Below are positions 8,503 through 18,500 of a stretch of 64,000 nucleotides of DNA, piece by piece; positions within the stretch are counted from its first letter, which is position 1, and every line of letters starts with the position of its first letter. The position numbers were made by a program, and so were the translations under genes. The DNA is from JACPFJ01 sp036504875 (GTDB lineage: Bacteria; Desulfobacterota; Desulfuromonadia; Geobacterales; Pseudopelobacteraceae), in NCBI GenBank assembly GCA_036504875.1, contig DASXUK010000003.1:186001-250000 (forward strand), read 5' to 3'. The notes under the pieces were generated by a model. It made no database searches. It had not been told where the DNA came from and worked only from the letters and a program-made list of their open reading frames with translations.

Positions 8503-9582
8503 ATGAAAAAGATATTGGTTTTGCTCGGCATGCTCGGCCTCATTTTTTCCCTGCGAGATCCATTTTTGGCTGTTGCAGGGACATTCGAGCCTCTCAGAAA
8601 CAAGGTTGTTGCTGAAAACGAACAGCAAAAAGAGCGGCGCATAGTGGAACGGGAAAAACGCCTACTGCTACGCATCCTGGATGACCTGAAGACATTAATA
8701 GCCGTGGTCGAACAGGAAACCGCCGAGCTGCAAAGGGAGAAAGATTCAATCGCCCTGCTTGAGTCACCTGTGAGGGGTAATGACATCGATGATTTCATCA
8801 ACTTGTACTATGCTTACAGCGATTGGTTGAAGGAAAAACAAGCCGAGTTTGAGAGCGATCTGGCGCTGGTTTCATCCAGCCGTTCACCAATTCAAGAGAA
8901 CTGGTCGAAGCGAATGGCAGAAATGTCCGTAAAGTTCAAACGCTTCGACAAAGAGTTGGAGAAAAAGGCCGGGCACTTTGACAGCGAGGAAAAGCGACTG
9001 GCGAATATCATCGATCGCCGACGCCTACTGCAGGATACAACTGCCAACATGGAAGAGCGTTTGGCTCGGATCGAAAAGAAACAGACCGAACGCTCCGTGA
9101 CAAAGGAGCGCGAGGAAGGTGATGCAAACCAGCTCAGAAACCGGATCAGGATCGTGCAGAGCGAGCTTTTGTCACTTCCTTTAATTGATGAGGATATCCT
9201 TAAGCATTACAAGAATCTGAGTGAGCGGGCACTAGGCGAAGGCGATTGGTTGCTGGCCAAATCCAATGAATATGCTGCAATCCGAGACATAACTGCCATT
9301 ATCACAGGCGCTGAATCGTCACCTTCCAAAACAGCAGTCGAGGCTGCCCAGGTACGGGTGCGGCAGATGTACGAACGCGAAATAAACCGCATGCAGCGCA
9401 GGATTGATACAATCGAACGGAAACGCTCTCAGGTCTCCCCGGCCGGATCTTTGCGGGAGGTTGAGCGCTCGGCCGATCTTAACAGGTTTTATACCGATCA
9501 GAAAATGAGAATTCAGGATTACATTAATCGGCTCAGGATTCAGTTCGATTCCTGGTTAGCCGAACTTTCCGAACTGCTCTGA
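8503..9582 (+). CDS. Secreted coiled-coil protein of unknown function
   Basis: Not recognised as any named family. I use the ATG at 8503 because AAGGG lies eight bases upstream and the protein then begins with a signal peptide (MKKILVLLGMLGLIFS followed by a cleavable segment ending in AVAG). A TTG at 8410 would add 31 residues that hide the signal. The mature part of about 330 residues is almost entirely charged and heptad-like, rich in Glu, Lys, Arg and Leu, so long coiled coils are expected, probably in the periplasm. It stands alone, convergent with the aminotransferase. Confidence 0.7.
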   Translation: MKKILVLLGMLGLIFSLRDPFLAVAGTFEPLRNKVVAENEQQKERRIVEREKRLLLRILDDLKTLIAVVEQETAELQREKDSIALLESPVRGNDIDDFINLYYAYSDWLKEKQAEFESDLALVSSSRSPIQENWSKRMAEMSVKFKRFDKELEKKAGHFDSEEKRLANIIDRRRLLQDTTANMEERLARIEKKQTERSVTKEREEGDANQLRNRIRIVQSELLSLPLIDEDILKHYKNLSERALGEGDWLLAKSNEYAAIRDITAIITGAESSPSKTAVEAAQVRVRQMYEREINRMQRRIDTIERKRSQVSPAGSLREVERSADLNRFYTDQKMRIQDYINRLRIQFDSWLAELSELL

Positions 9583-9584
9583 TA

Positions 9585-10778
9585 TTATCCCTTTAACCCC
9601 ACCTCTTTGGCCAAGGCACTCCAGGCCGGCAGGCTCCGTTCAATAATTTTGATATCTACACAGTAGGCGATGCGGAAGAAGCCCGGCGCACCGAAACCGG
9701 CCCCAGGTACTAATAGGATCCGGTGTTTCTGGGCCAGCTTGACAAACTCAACATCATCAGGCAGAGGCGACTTGGGGAAGAGGTAGAAGGCGCCGTCCGG
9801 CCTGACCATCTCAAAACCCATGGCGGAAAGGCTATTGCAAAACAGGTCCCGTTTGGCTTGATATTCACTTACATTTACCGACTCATCCTGGAGCTTTGCC
9901 ACCAATCGCTGCATCAACGCGGGCGCATTGACAAAGCCGAGCACCCGGTTGCTGAAGATAGCCCCTTCCATAAACTGCAGGACCGTGTCCATGCGTGGAT
10001 TGGCAGCCAGGTAACCGATCCGCTCACCCGGCAGGGCCAAATCCTTGCTATGAGAAGTCACAATAATCGAGCTCTCCACCAGCGGAAAGATATTAGGCAC
10101 ATGTTTTCCGTCATAGGCGATCCGGGCATAGGGTTCATCGGAAATCACATAGATTAGGTGACCGCTTTTCTTGTGGATTTTACCAAGCACCTCACCTAAT
10201 TGACGCAGGCTCTCCTCAGGATAGATCACACCAGTCGGATTGTTGGGGGAGCAGATGATGATGGCACGTGTTTTGGGGGTCAGCGCTTTTTCAATAGCAG
10301 CGATATCAAGCTGAAAGGTTTCGTGATCTGTCCAGACCTCCACCGGCACGCCACCATGATTATCAATGTAGAACTTATATTCGACGAAGTAAGGGGCAAG
10401 GATGATCACCTCTTCGCCAGGATTCAGTATGGTCTTCAAGACCACATTCAAAGCCCCGCCAGCGCCGCAGGTCATGACGACATGCTCGGCGCTCACGCCT
10501 ATTCCGGCATCCTTGGCCAGCTTGGCTGCTACAGCAGCCCGGGTCTCGGCATAACCGGCATTGTTCATATAGCGGTGCATGCCGGGCAAAGGATTGCAAG
10601 CCATAGCCAGCAGCTCCTGCTGAAAGGCCTCGGGAGGTTCCACATCCGGATTGCCGAGCGTAAAGTCATGCACATTCTCGCTGCCAAATTCCTGGCGCAA
10701 CCGTTCACCCTCCTCAAACATCCTGCGAATCCAGGACGATTTAGAGATATGAGCGGCGATCTTCATGGCAATGGCCAT
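9585..10778 (-). CDS. Class I/II pyridoxal-phosphate aminotransferase (AspC-like)
   Basis: A fold-type I aminotransferase of 397 residues. It has the Asn/Asp/Tyr pocket sequence CSPNNPTGVIYPEE, VISDEPYARIAYDG and the PLP-lysine motif SHSKDLALPGERIGYL. The Arg that binds the substrate carboxylate fits the C-terminal FFRIAYCVD. The substrate cannot be told from sequence; aspartate/aromatic-type aminotransferases of this branch are common in Geobacter relatives. The ATG has GGAGGG seven bases upstream. Single-gene unit. Confidence 0.88.
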   Translation of the reverse strand: MAIAMKIAAHISKSSWIRRMFEEGERLRQEFGSENVHDFTLGNPDVEPPEAFQQELLAMACNPLPGMHRYMNNAGYAETRAAVAAKLAKDAGIGVSAEHVVMTCGAGGALNVVLKTILNPGEEVIILAPYFVEYKFYIDNHGGVPVEVWTDHETFQLDIAAIEKALTPKTRAIIICSPNNPTGVIYPEESLRQLGEVLGKIHKKSGHLIYVISDEPYARIAYDGKHVPNIFPLVESSIIVTSHSKDLALPGERIGYLAANPRMDTVLQFMEGAIFSNRVLGFVNAPALMQRLVAKLQDESVNVSEYQAKRDLFCNSLSAMGFEMVRPDGAFYLFPKSPLPDDVEFVKLAQKHRILLVPGAGFGAPGFFRIAYCVDIKIIERSLPAWSALAKEVGLKG

Positions 10779-10865
10779 TGCGGTTCCCTCCGGGTATGAT
10801 TGTCTGTATAGTAATAGACTGATTTAAAATCTGTGGAATAATACAAATGTATTCCGGAGAACTCA

Positions 10866-11747
10866 ATGGAAATTCCGGTGTATCCGGCATCACGCCCCTT
10901 GTCCATGCAAGACAAGCCGCTGCTGGACAAGCTGTTTATACAGCTTCAGCCCAAAATCTCCGAGTTTACTTTTGCGGCACTATACCTCTTCTGCCACGCC
11001 CACGGCTATCGGTTGACGCAGGCAAAGGGGTCAGTGGTGCTGCTGGGCAAAGGCTATGATGAACGGAGCTATTTCATGCCGCCGCTTGACGGGAATGTGG
11101 CTGGAGCGCTTGACTTGCTCTTTGCCGCTGATCTTGAGATGTATGGCGCGGATGAAGCCTTTGCGGCCCAGTTTCTGACTGATAGAAATGTTAAGCTGGA
11201 TGAGGACCGCGATTCTTTTGACTACCTTTATCTGCGGGAGGATTTGGCCATTCTGCCTGGCAATCGCTTCCACAATAAAAAAAATCGGCTGAATTATTTT
11301 AAAAACAGACACACTTATAATGTTGGTTTTTTTAAGATGCAGCACTGCCAGGCATGCCTATCGCTACTTGAAAAGTGGTATTCACGAGCAGAGAACAAGA
11401 ACAGCCAATCACTGAAGTTTGAATATGAAGCCACGGCTGCGGCTTTGACAATGGCCGACACGCTCGGGCTTGAAGGGGCTATGATATCAGTAGAGGGAGA
11501 GATCAAGGCCTTTGCCCTGGGTGAACGATTAAACGCAGAAACAGCGGTTTGCCATTTTGAGAAGTTTGACCCGTTTATGGAGGGGCTGGCGCAACTGGTA
11601 AACCGTGAGTTTGCCCGGCTGCTATTTGCAGATTGTCGCTACATCAATCGGGAGCAGGATCTTGGCGAAGCCGGGCTTAGAACCGCCAAGTTATCCTACC
11701 ATCCGGTTGAGTTGGTTAAGAAATACAGGGTCAAGCCAATTAAATAA
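10866..11747 (+). CDS. DUF2156 protein (phosphatidylglycerol lysyltransferase C-terminal-like, GNAT fold)
   Basis: The 293-residue protein resembles the soluble DUF2156 domain found at the C terminus of MprF-type lipid aminoacyltransferases, here without the membrane part. It contains two GNAT-like halves, with RKNRLNYFKNR-like basic residues (NKKNRLNYFKNRHTY) at about 135-150. The C-terminal block is FADCRYINREQDLGEAGLRTAKLSYHPVELVKKYRVK. An aminoacyl- or acyl-tRNA-dependent transferase is possible but unproven. GGAG lies seven bases before the ATG. Confidence 0.75.
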   Translation: MEIPVYPASRPLSMQDKPLLDKLFIQLQPKISEFTFAALYLFCHAHGYRLTQAKGSVVLLGKGYDERSYFMPPLDGNVAGALDLLFAADLEMYGADEAFAAQFLTDRNVKLDEDRDSFDYLYLREDLAILPGNRFHNKKNRLNYFKNRHTYNVGFFKMQHCQACLSLLEKWYSRAENKNSQSLKFEYEATAAALTMADTLGLEGAMISVEGEIKAFALGERLNAETAVCHFEKFDPFMEGLAQLVNREFARLLFADCRYINREQDLGEAGLRTAKLSYHPVELVKKYRVKPIK

Positions 11748-11864
11748 ACATTGCATTTTCATCTAAAGCATAGTAAAAATGCTGTTCTTTTGAAGAGCAG
11801 CTTAGGCTGCATCTCCTTGTTCCGGGTAGGACCGGGACTCGAAAACCGTGAGGAGGAACACAAC

Positions 11865-12263
11865 ATGAGGAAGTATGAAACGATTTACATCCTCCAGCCT
11901 GACCTTAGCGAAGATGAGAACAAAGCCATCGCCGAGAAGGTTCAGGACGTAATTTCATCTTACAAAGGTGATTTTTTACGACTGGAAGACTGGGGCGTCA
12001 GGAAACTCTCCTACCCCATCAGGAAATTCGCCCGTGGACGCTATCTGTACCTGCGTTACAATGGCGGTCGGGAACTGATTGCCGAGCTGGAGCGACGTCT
12101 CAGGCTTGACGAGAAGGTTCTTCGTTACCAGAGTGTCAACATTTCCGATTTGCCCGAGAAACCGGTAGCCGAGAAAAAGGCTCTTGTTGTCGAGCCTGAG
12201 GCTGTTGAGGGTGATGAGGCCACTGAGGCCGTAACGACCCCTGTCGAAGCGACTAACGAATAA
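11865..12263 (+). CDS. rpsF: 30S ribosomal protein S6
   Basis: 132 residues. The S6 fold covers the first 95 residues, from MRKYETIYILQPDL through the RLRLDEKVLRYQSV motif, and is followed by an acidic Val/Ala/Glu tail. The ATG at 11865 has GGAGGA eight bases upstream; a longer upstream reading is not supported. It leads the rpsF-rpsR-DUF2232-rplI unit. Confidence 0.96.
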   Translation: MRKYETIYILQPDLSEDENKAIAEKVQDVISSYKGDFLRLEDWGVRKLSYPIRKFARGRYLYLRYNGGRELIAELERRLRLDEKVLRYQSVNISDLPEKPVAEKKALVVEPEAVEGDEATEAVTTPVEATNE

Positions 12264-12283
12264 TTCCTGGAGGATAATAAATC

Positions 12284-12574
12284 ATGGCTGATGAAAGACC
12301 AACCACCCAGAGACCCTCGAGCGGCCCCGGCGGCCCTCGTAAGAAACGTCCATTCCAGCGCAGAAAGGTTTGCCGCTTCTGTGCTGAAAAGAACCTCACC
12401 ATCGACTATAAAGAACCCCGCACGCTTCGCTTTTTTATCTCCGAGCGTGGCAAGATTGTACCACGCCGCATCTCCGGCAACTGCTCGAAGCACCAGCGCG
12501 AGATAACCGAGGCGATCAAGCGCGCCAGGAACATTGCCCTGCTGCCGATTGCATCGAATCACGTACTTCCGTGA
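12284..12574 (+). CDS. rpsR: 30S ribosomal protein S18
   Basis: 96 residues. A Pro/Arg-rich N-terminal extension of about 25 residues precedes the S18 core VCRFCAEKNLTIDYKEPRTLRFFIS, then RGKIVPRRISGNCSKHQREITEAIKRAR. The Cys residues (VCRFC and GNC) mark the zinc-type S18. GGAGG lies a few bases before the ATG. It forms the S6:S18 pair with the gene just upstream. Confidence 0.97.
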   Translation: MADERPTTQRPSSGPGGPRKKRPFQRRKVCRFCAEKNLTIDYKEPRTLRFFISERGKIVPRRISGNCSKHQREITEAIKRARNIALLPIASNHVLP

Positions 12575-12584
12575 TTTCGGCTGC

Positions 12585-13538
12585 ATGAATTTCAAACCAC
12601 AGGGCGTTGCTGCACGCCTCACCGCAGCCGCTATCGGCACCGTCAGTTCATTCCTGCTGTTTGCCGCCAACATGATCATTCCGCCAGTAGGCTTTTTTTC
12701 AAGCCTGCTGGCACCATTTCCGGCGCTATATTTCTGGTTTAGAAATGGCCGGGGTACAGCAGCAATTATTACACTGGCAGTTGTTGCCATTTTGACAGCC
12801 GTCTTTGGTTTCCAGGTCGGGGCACTTTACCTGATCCAATGCGGGGTTATTGCTCTTGCAATGCCGGAATTCCTGGTCAGGGGTTTAGGGGCTTCTCGCT
12901 CCATTGCCTGGACAACTGCAGTTAATCTGGCTGTTTTTGCACTGATCGCTCTTTTCTTCAGCATAGTCAGCGGTCAGAGTGTCCATGATCTGGCTGTCAA
13001 AGAGATCAACAGCAGCATCACGCAAGCAGCGTCCATTTATGAACAGGCAGGCTTCAAAGGTGAAGACCTTGCTCAGCTGAAGCAATCGATGTACATGGCA
13101 GCCGGATTTATTACCAAGATCTATCCGGCCCTGATAACGCTGATCTTGATTTCCGTTGCAGGCTGTAATCTGGCCTTGCTTAAACGTCAGTCGCCCCGGC
13201 TGGGCCTTGACCTTAAGTTGGGGGATTTCAAGGATTATAAAAACAGCGACCTGCTGGTGTGGCTGTTAATTGCAAGCGGCTTTGCACAGTTGACCGGCCA
13301 ACCACTTATCATCATTCCGGCCCTGAACCTGCTGGTGATTATCATCGCGCTTTATTTTTTGCAGGGGCTGGCTGTCATACTAACTGTCATTGCCCGTCAA
13401 CCTTTTGCGACCACATTTCGGGTAATGCTGTATCTCATGCTACTGTTTCAGCCTTATCTAGCGGCACTTATTGCGGCTATCGGCATATTCGACCTGTGGG
13501 GTGACTTCCGCACCCCCAGAAAAAAAGAAAACCTGTAA
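12585..13538 (+). CDS. DUF2232 membrane protein
   Basis: About 317 residues with seven or eight hydrophobic segments, no charged catalytic motif and a basic C-terminal tail (TPRKKE). This fits the DUF2232 (YybS-like) family, often found between rpsR and rplI in deltaproteobacteria. The ATG at 12585 lies ten bases after the rpsR stop. An earlier TTG inside rpsR is possible but would add a non-membrane Cys-rich stretch. Function unknown; its place inside a ribosomal protein operon suggests co-expression with translation genes. Confidence 0.8.
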   Translation: MNFKPQGVAARLTAAAIGTVSSFLLFAANMIIPPVGFFSSLLAPFPALYFWFRNGRGTAAIITLAVVAILTAVFGFQVGALYLIQCGVIALAMPEFLVRGLGASRSIAWTTAVNLAVFALIALFFSIVSGQSVHDLAVKEINSSITQAASIYEQAGFKGEDLAQLKQSMYMAAGFITKIYPALITLILISVAGCNLALLKRQSPRLGLDLKLGDFKDYKNSDLLVWLLIASGFAQLTGQPLIIIPALNLLVIIIALYFLQGLAVILTVIARQPFATTFRVMLYLMLLFQPYLAALIAAIGIFDLWGDFRTPRKKENL

Positions 13539-13561
13539 ATCAGGCTTGAAAGGGGAAACAA

Positions 13562-14005
13562 ATGAAGGTTATTCTGAAAGAAAACATTGAAACCCTCGGC
13601 CACATCGGCGACATCGTCAAAGTAGCCCCCGGTTACGCGCGCAACTACCTGCTCCCCAAAGGGTTGGCAGTTGAGGCCACTGAAAAAAACGCCAAGGCAC
13701 TTGAGCACGTAAAGCGACAAATGGCCTACAAAAAGGACAAGGTTTTGGAATCCGCCAGAAACCTGGTCGCTAAACTGGAAGAGCTGACTATTGAACTGGT
13801 CCATCAAGCCGGCGAAGCAGGCAAGATTTTCGGTTCGGTTACAAACATGGAAATCGCTGCCTATCTGAAAGAAAAAGGCTTTGATATCGATCGCAAGAAA
13901 ATAGTTTTGGCAGAGCCGATCAAACAGCTGGGCGAATATAGCGTTCCGGTCAAGATTCATCCGGAAGTAAACGCTACCCTCAAAGTGACTGTTAAAGCCA
14001 GCTGA
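13562..14005 (+). CDS. rplI: 50S ribosomal protein L9
   Basis: 147 residues with the two-domain L9 layout. The N domain begins MKVILKENIETLGHIGDIVKVAPGYARNYLLPKGLA, then comes the long connecting helix, and the C domain contains GKIFGSVTNMEIAAYL. It is the last gene of the rpsF unit and is followed by a strong intrinsic terminator. The dnaB gene that often follows rplI is not here. Confidence 0.98.
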   Translation: MKVILKENIETLGHIGDIVKVAPGYARNYLLPKGLAVEATEKNAKALEHVKRQMAYKKDKVLESARNLVAKLEELTIELVHQAGEAGKIFGSVTNMEIAAYLKEKGFDIDRKKIVLAEPIKQLGEYSVPVKIHPEVNATLKVTVKAS

Positions 14006-14032
14006 TAACTTAATATTTTGTGCACTATTTAA

Positions 14033-14066
14033 GAGCCTGCCGCATCTATCGCGGCAGGCTCTTTTT
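14033..14066 (+). terminator. Intrinsic terminator after rplI
   Basis: An 11-bp perfect stem, GAGCCTGCCGC paired with GCGGCAGGCTC around a seven-base loop, is followed by a T5 run. It lies 28 bases after the rplI stop. Confidence 0.93.
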
Positions 14067-14231
14067 GTTTTAAAAGTTCCGAACCTAACTCTCTTACTTA
14101 CGGATTTGCTCAACTCAGTGTTAAAGGATCATAGACTTTTGATCTGTGCCAGCACTTGTTAAAACAATAAACTTTAACAAATATAGGAAAAAGACAACCC
14201 AAGGTTGACAATTGCCGGTGCAGAGGCGAAA

Positions 14232-15572
14232 ATGGGAGCATTCTTGGGAGGATGTGTGGATACAATTTTTTTGGAAATCTTTGTTATCTTGCTCATGATA
14301 ATATTAAATGGTTTTTTTGCTTGTTCCGAGTTTGCCGTTATCTCAGCCAAAAAGAGTCTTATTGCCCGGCTAGTGGATGAAGGCGACAAGCGAGCCAAGA
14401 TCATTGAGGATCTTCAGAAAGATCCTCACCGTTTGTTGGCCTTGATTCAGATTGGGGTGACAATAACCGGAGCCACGGCATCCACTATCGCCGGTATCAT
14501 CGCTGTAGACAAATTACGACCCTGGCTGCAAACCAGCAACCTTGAATTTCTGCGCCATGCCGCCGAGCCGGTTGCCGCCACCACTATGGTCGCCCTGATA
14601 TCATATTTGATTCTTATCCTGGGTGAATTGGTTCCCAAGGCCATCGGTCTGCAATATGCCGACACCATAGCCTTGCAGATTGCCCATCCAATCAACTTCC
14701 TCTCCCGCTCAGGCGCCATCTTAGTTAGCCTTCTGACTATCTCGAGCAAGACGGTTATGCGATTGTTGGGAATCAGAGGCGACAGGGAGCCCTTCATTAC
14801 CCGCGAGGATATCCAGCATATAGTTGCCGAGGGGCACGAAAGCGGCGAGGTCAGCGAGACAGAGCAGGAATATATCCGCAATGTTTTGGAATTCACCCAT
14901 ACTTATGTGCGTGAGGTTATGATACCCCGCACCCGCATCGTAGGGCTTGATCTGGCAGCTCCTACGGAATCGGTGATCAGCACCTTGTTGGAAAACATGT
15001 ATTCTCGTTACCCTGTTTACAAAGGAAATATAGAGGACATTGTCGGAGTCGTGCATGGCAAGGATCTACTTGGACGCCTGGTAGCTGGGGAGGCACTAGA
15101 TCTGGCTGCGATCATGTTGCCGCCGGTATTTGTTCCAGAAGGAAAAAAGATCAACGTCCTCCTCAAGGAGATGCAGCGCAGCCGTAGCCAGATGGCGCTG
15201 GTTGTTGATGAATATGGCGGTTTAAGCGGCCTGGTCACCACCGAAGACTTAATTGAGGAACTTGTCGGAGAGATCCAGGACGAGCATGATGCCGGCGAGA
15301 CCAAGGCCTTTGAGCGACTTCCAAACCAGGTTATGCTGGTAGATGGGTTGCTCTCGGTCTTTGATATGGCCGAAGTCCTGGAGGTCAAGCTGGAGGCTGA
15401 CCTGCCCTACGATACCGTGGCAGGGCTGATTTTGCATGAGTTGGGCCGTTTTCCCACACGCGGCGAGAGCATCGAGTGGCACGGCTACCGCTTTGTCTGC
15501 GACGAGGTTACTCGCACTGCCATTCTCAAAGTCCGTATCATCCCGTTAAACGATGAAAATTCCAAAGCTTAA
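14232..15572 (+). CDS. CNNM/CBS-domain membrane protein (CorC/TlyC, hemolysin-like family)
   Basis: The N-terminal CNNM transmembrane domain (about 1-190) contains NGFFACSEFAVISAKKSLI and VTITGATASTIAGI. Two CBS domains (about 210-335) follow, with REVMIPRTRIVGLD and LLKEMQRSRSQMALVVDEYGGLSGLVTTEDLIEELVGEI. The C-terminal CorC_HlyC domain contains DTVAGLILHELGRFPTRGE. Members are thought to act in Mg2+ or other divalent cation handling. Start choice is uncertain: ATG 14232 (GAGG upstream) or GTG 14256 (GGGAGG upstream but only four bases away). It overlaps the next gene by 20 bases. Confidence 0.88.
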   Translation: MGAFLGGCVDTIFLEIFVILLMIILNGFFACSEFAVISAKKSLIARLVDEGDKRAKIIEDLQKDPHRLLALIQIGVTITGATASTIAGIIAVDKLRPWLQTSNLEFLRHAAEPVAATTMVALISYLILILGELVPKAIGLQYADTIALQIAHPINFLSRSGAILVSLLTISSKTVMRLLGIRGDREPFITREDIQHIVAEGHESGEVSETEQEYIRNVLEFTHTYVREVMIPRTRIVGLDLAAPTESVISTLLENMYSRYPVYKGNIEDIVGVVHGKDLLGRLVAGEALDLAAIMLPPVFVPEGKKINVLLKEMQRSRSQMALVVDEYGGLSGLVTTEDLIEELVGEIQDEHDAGETKAFERLPNQVMLVDGLLSVFDMAEVLEVKLEADLPYDTVAGLILHELGRFPTRGESIEWHGYRFVCDEVTRTAILKVRIIPLNDENSKA

Positions 15573-18500
15573 AAAACTCTATATCAAGTTATCCGGCCTT
15601 GTTTTCCTGCTTTTGACGGCCGGCTTCATTGGACTGGCGATCTTCCTTCCCCGATTGATCGACATTAATGCCTATCGTGACGATATAATGGCCAGCCTGC
15701 AGAAAACTATCAATCGCAAGGTAACCTTTGCCAATGGCAAATTTTCCATGCACATCGGCCCTTCTTTTGTCTTTGATGACGTCACAGTCAAGGAACCTGA
15801 CGGTATCAATGATTTTATCAAAGCTAAACGGATTACAATCAACCTGGGACTGCTCCCGCTGCTGGAAAAGAAGATCGCCCTGACAGAGATTACCCTGGAA
15901 GGTCCCGAGATCCACCTTTTACGCGGCAGCGATGGCAAATTGAATATCGATGACCTGCTGAAGCCGCACCCCGAGGCTATTGATATCTCTTTCCACAAGG
16001 TTAAAATCAAAAAAGGGGTCTTGTTCTGGCATGACCTGGCAATCCAAACCGCCGGCTTCTCAGAAAACATCCGCGACCTGAATGTTTCCCTGGACAATCT
16101 GATACGCGGACATAAAGGAAATATAAAGATCTCGGGCGAACTTCCAGGGGCCGTGGCAGGCGCCGCTAGCCTGATATCTTTGTCAGGCACTGCAAAATTG
16201 CCCCGTGGCACCACCACCTTTATGGAAACGGAACTCAATGCAAATGCTGACGTCAAGCATTTCGATATAGGACATTACTGGCCCTACTACGGCCGTTTCA
16301 TCCCCTTTGCCAATCCTGGCGGGCGGTTGGACATCGCCACCAGCTTCAAAGGTAAGCCGAAGGAATTCAGCGCCAAGGGTAAACTGCGCATTAATGGTAT
16401 AGCAATTAGCTGGCCCACTGTATTCCATCATGTTGTCAATCCCCGTTCAGCACAACTGGATTATGAGATCAAGCTGGCTAAAAACAGCATAGATATGCCC
16501 AGATTGCAGCTCTCTGCGGATGGCTTCAAAATAAAGGGGAGCTGCCAGGTCCAGGACATTCACTCTTCGGACCCGCGTATCACCACCAAGGCAACCAGTG
16601 AACCGTTCAAACTTGAACAACTTCGTCAGTGGATCCCCTACGGAATCATAGCTACAGACGCTTCGCAGTATATAGAAGAACATGTCCTGGGTGGCCTATT
16701 CAAGCTGGAAAATGGTTCGCTTGACGGTCGGATCAGTCAGATCGTTCACATGGAAAAAGCTACCAATTATAATGTGCTGCACATTAAGGGCACCGTTGAG
16801 AAAGGGGTCCTGAGTTACGGTAAAAAAGTGCCGACTTTCACTAATATCAAAGGCGGCCTGGAAATGCTCGGCAAGGACTTCATCCTCAGTTCAGTCAATG
16901 CCAACTTCGGTGAATCTCCCTTTAAAATGGAAGGCAGGATCACTGACTATCCGCTTGACACCCCTTGTCAGTACCCTTTTAAGATGGTGATCAATCCTCG
17001 CTCAGCTGAAGTGGCCTGGCTGGCAAAATTGGCCGGCGCTTCAAAATTGGAATTTAGCGGGAACTCTGCTTTATCCCTGACAGGCAGTGGCCTTGTTTCT
17101 GCTTATCATCTTAGCGGTGAATGGGATCTTAAATCGGCAGCTTATGTATTTCCCGGCACCGTACGTAAACCGGCTGGCACCCCTAATCACCTGACGTTCA
17201 GCACAATTTTGGGTCGTGAAGAAACAAAGCTGACCAGCATGGCTTATACCCTTGCGCCGCTAGCGCTCTCTGCGACTGCCACATTCAAATACGGCCCTCA
17301 TCATTACCTGGGCTTTGAACTTCAAACCAACCAGTTCCTGCTGAACGAATCCTTGCCGATCCTTTCCGCCTGGCAACAGTATCACCCACGGGGCCGCATT
17401 CAGGCCCATATAATCGGCAAGGGAAATCCGGAAGATTTCTCTGCCATGGATTACAACGGGAACATTAACCTGGCTGCCTTCTCCTGCCTGCCTGGTGAGG
17501 GCCTGAAGACCATCAGCAACATTAACGGCAGCATCTCCTTCAAAGGCAACAGTCTGGAAACATCCAGCATCAGCGTTCTCTACGGCAGCTCGCTTGTCAA
17601 TGCCAAGGGCAGGATCCGAAGCCTTAAAAACCGTGAAGCCGAGATCGTGGTCTCATCCCCGCAGTTTTTTCTGAAAGACGCCAACCTTGCTCCTGATAAA
17701 AACGATCTGAGTATAAAGCGCATGAAAGCATCTCTTACCCTGCAGGACAAAAGGTATACGATTCAAAATTTTACAGGCCTTTTCAATGCCTCCAATTTCA
17801 GCATAAATGGCACCTACACCAGTCAGGGGACTCCAGAGGCAAACCTGTCCATTATCTCTTCAAATCTTGACTTTGAAGACCTTTTGCTGCTTTCCAAACT
17901 GGTCGAGCAAACTGGCACCGGAGAAGATAAAACAGCCAGTTCAAAGATGAGCCTCAAAATAAAATTAGCGGCTGATGCTGGAAGTTACCAGAAAATCCCA
18001 TATACAAAGCTGAATGCAAATATTACTCAGGAAAACAATGTGCTTTACCTTCAGGGTTTTGAAACAAATCTGTTCGGAGGCCGCTTAACAGCCAAAGGCA
18101 GGATTGCCCCAGGTGGTGCACCGGGTAGTCGTTACGATCTTAGTTTCAAGCTTGATCAAATTAATGCCGATCAACTTTTTCAAACTCTAGAGGTATCACG
18201 TGAAATTACCGGAACCATGAATGTACAAGGGGACATAACCGCCCGAGGCTCCAGTCTGGCAGAGATCAAAAAAAATGCACTCGGCAATGTCCGTATTCAT
18301 ATGTATAACGGTATCCTGCGTAAGTTCAGCGTGCTCTCCAAGGTTTTTTCAATTTTAAATGTATCACAACTTTTTAAACTTCATCTTCCTGACATGGTCG
18401 CAGGTGGCATGCCTTACGATGAGATCAAGGGAAGCATCGCCATCAAGGATGGCAATGCCTCCAGCCAGGACCTGTTCATAAGCGGCAATGCCATGAACAT

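Noticed and set aside
12534..12584. TTG start of the DUF2232 gene inside rpsR
   Set aside because: It would add a Cys/Arg-rich segment without membrane character; the ATG at 12585 just after the rpsR stop is more natural.
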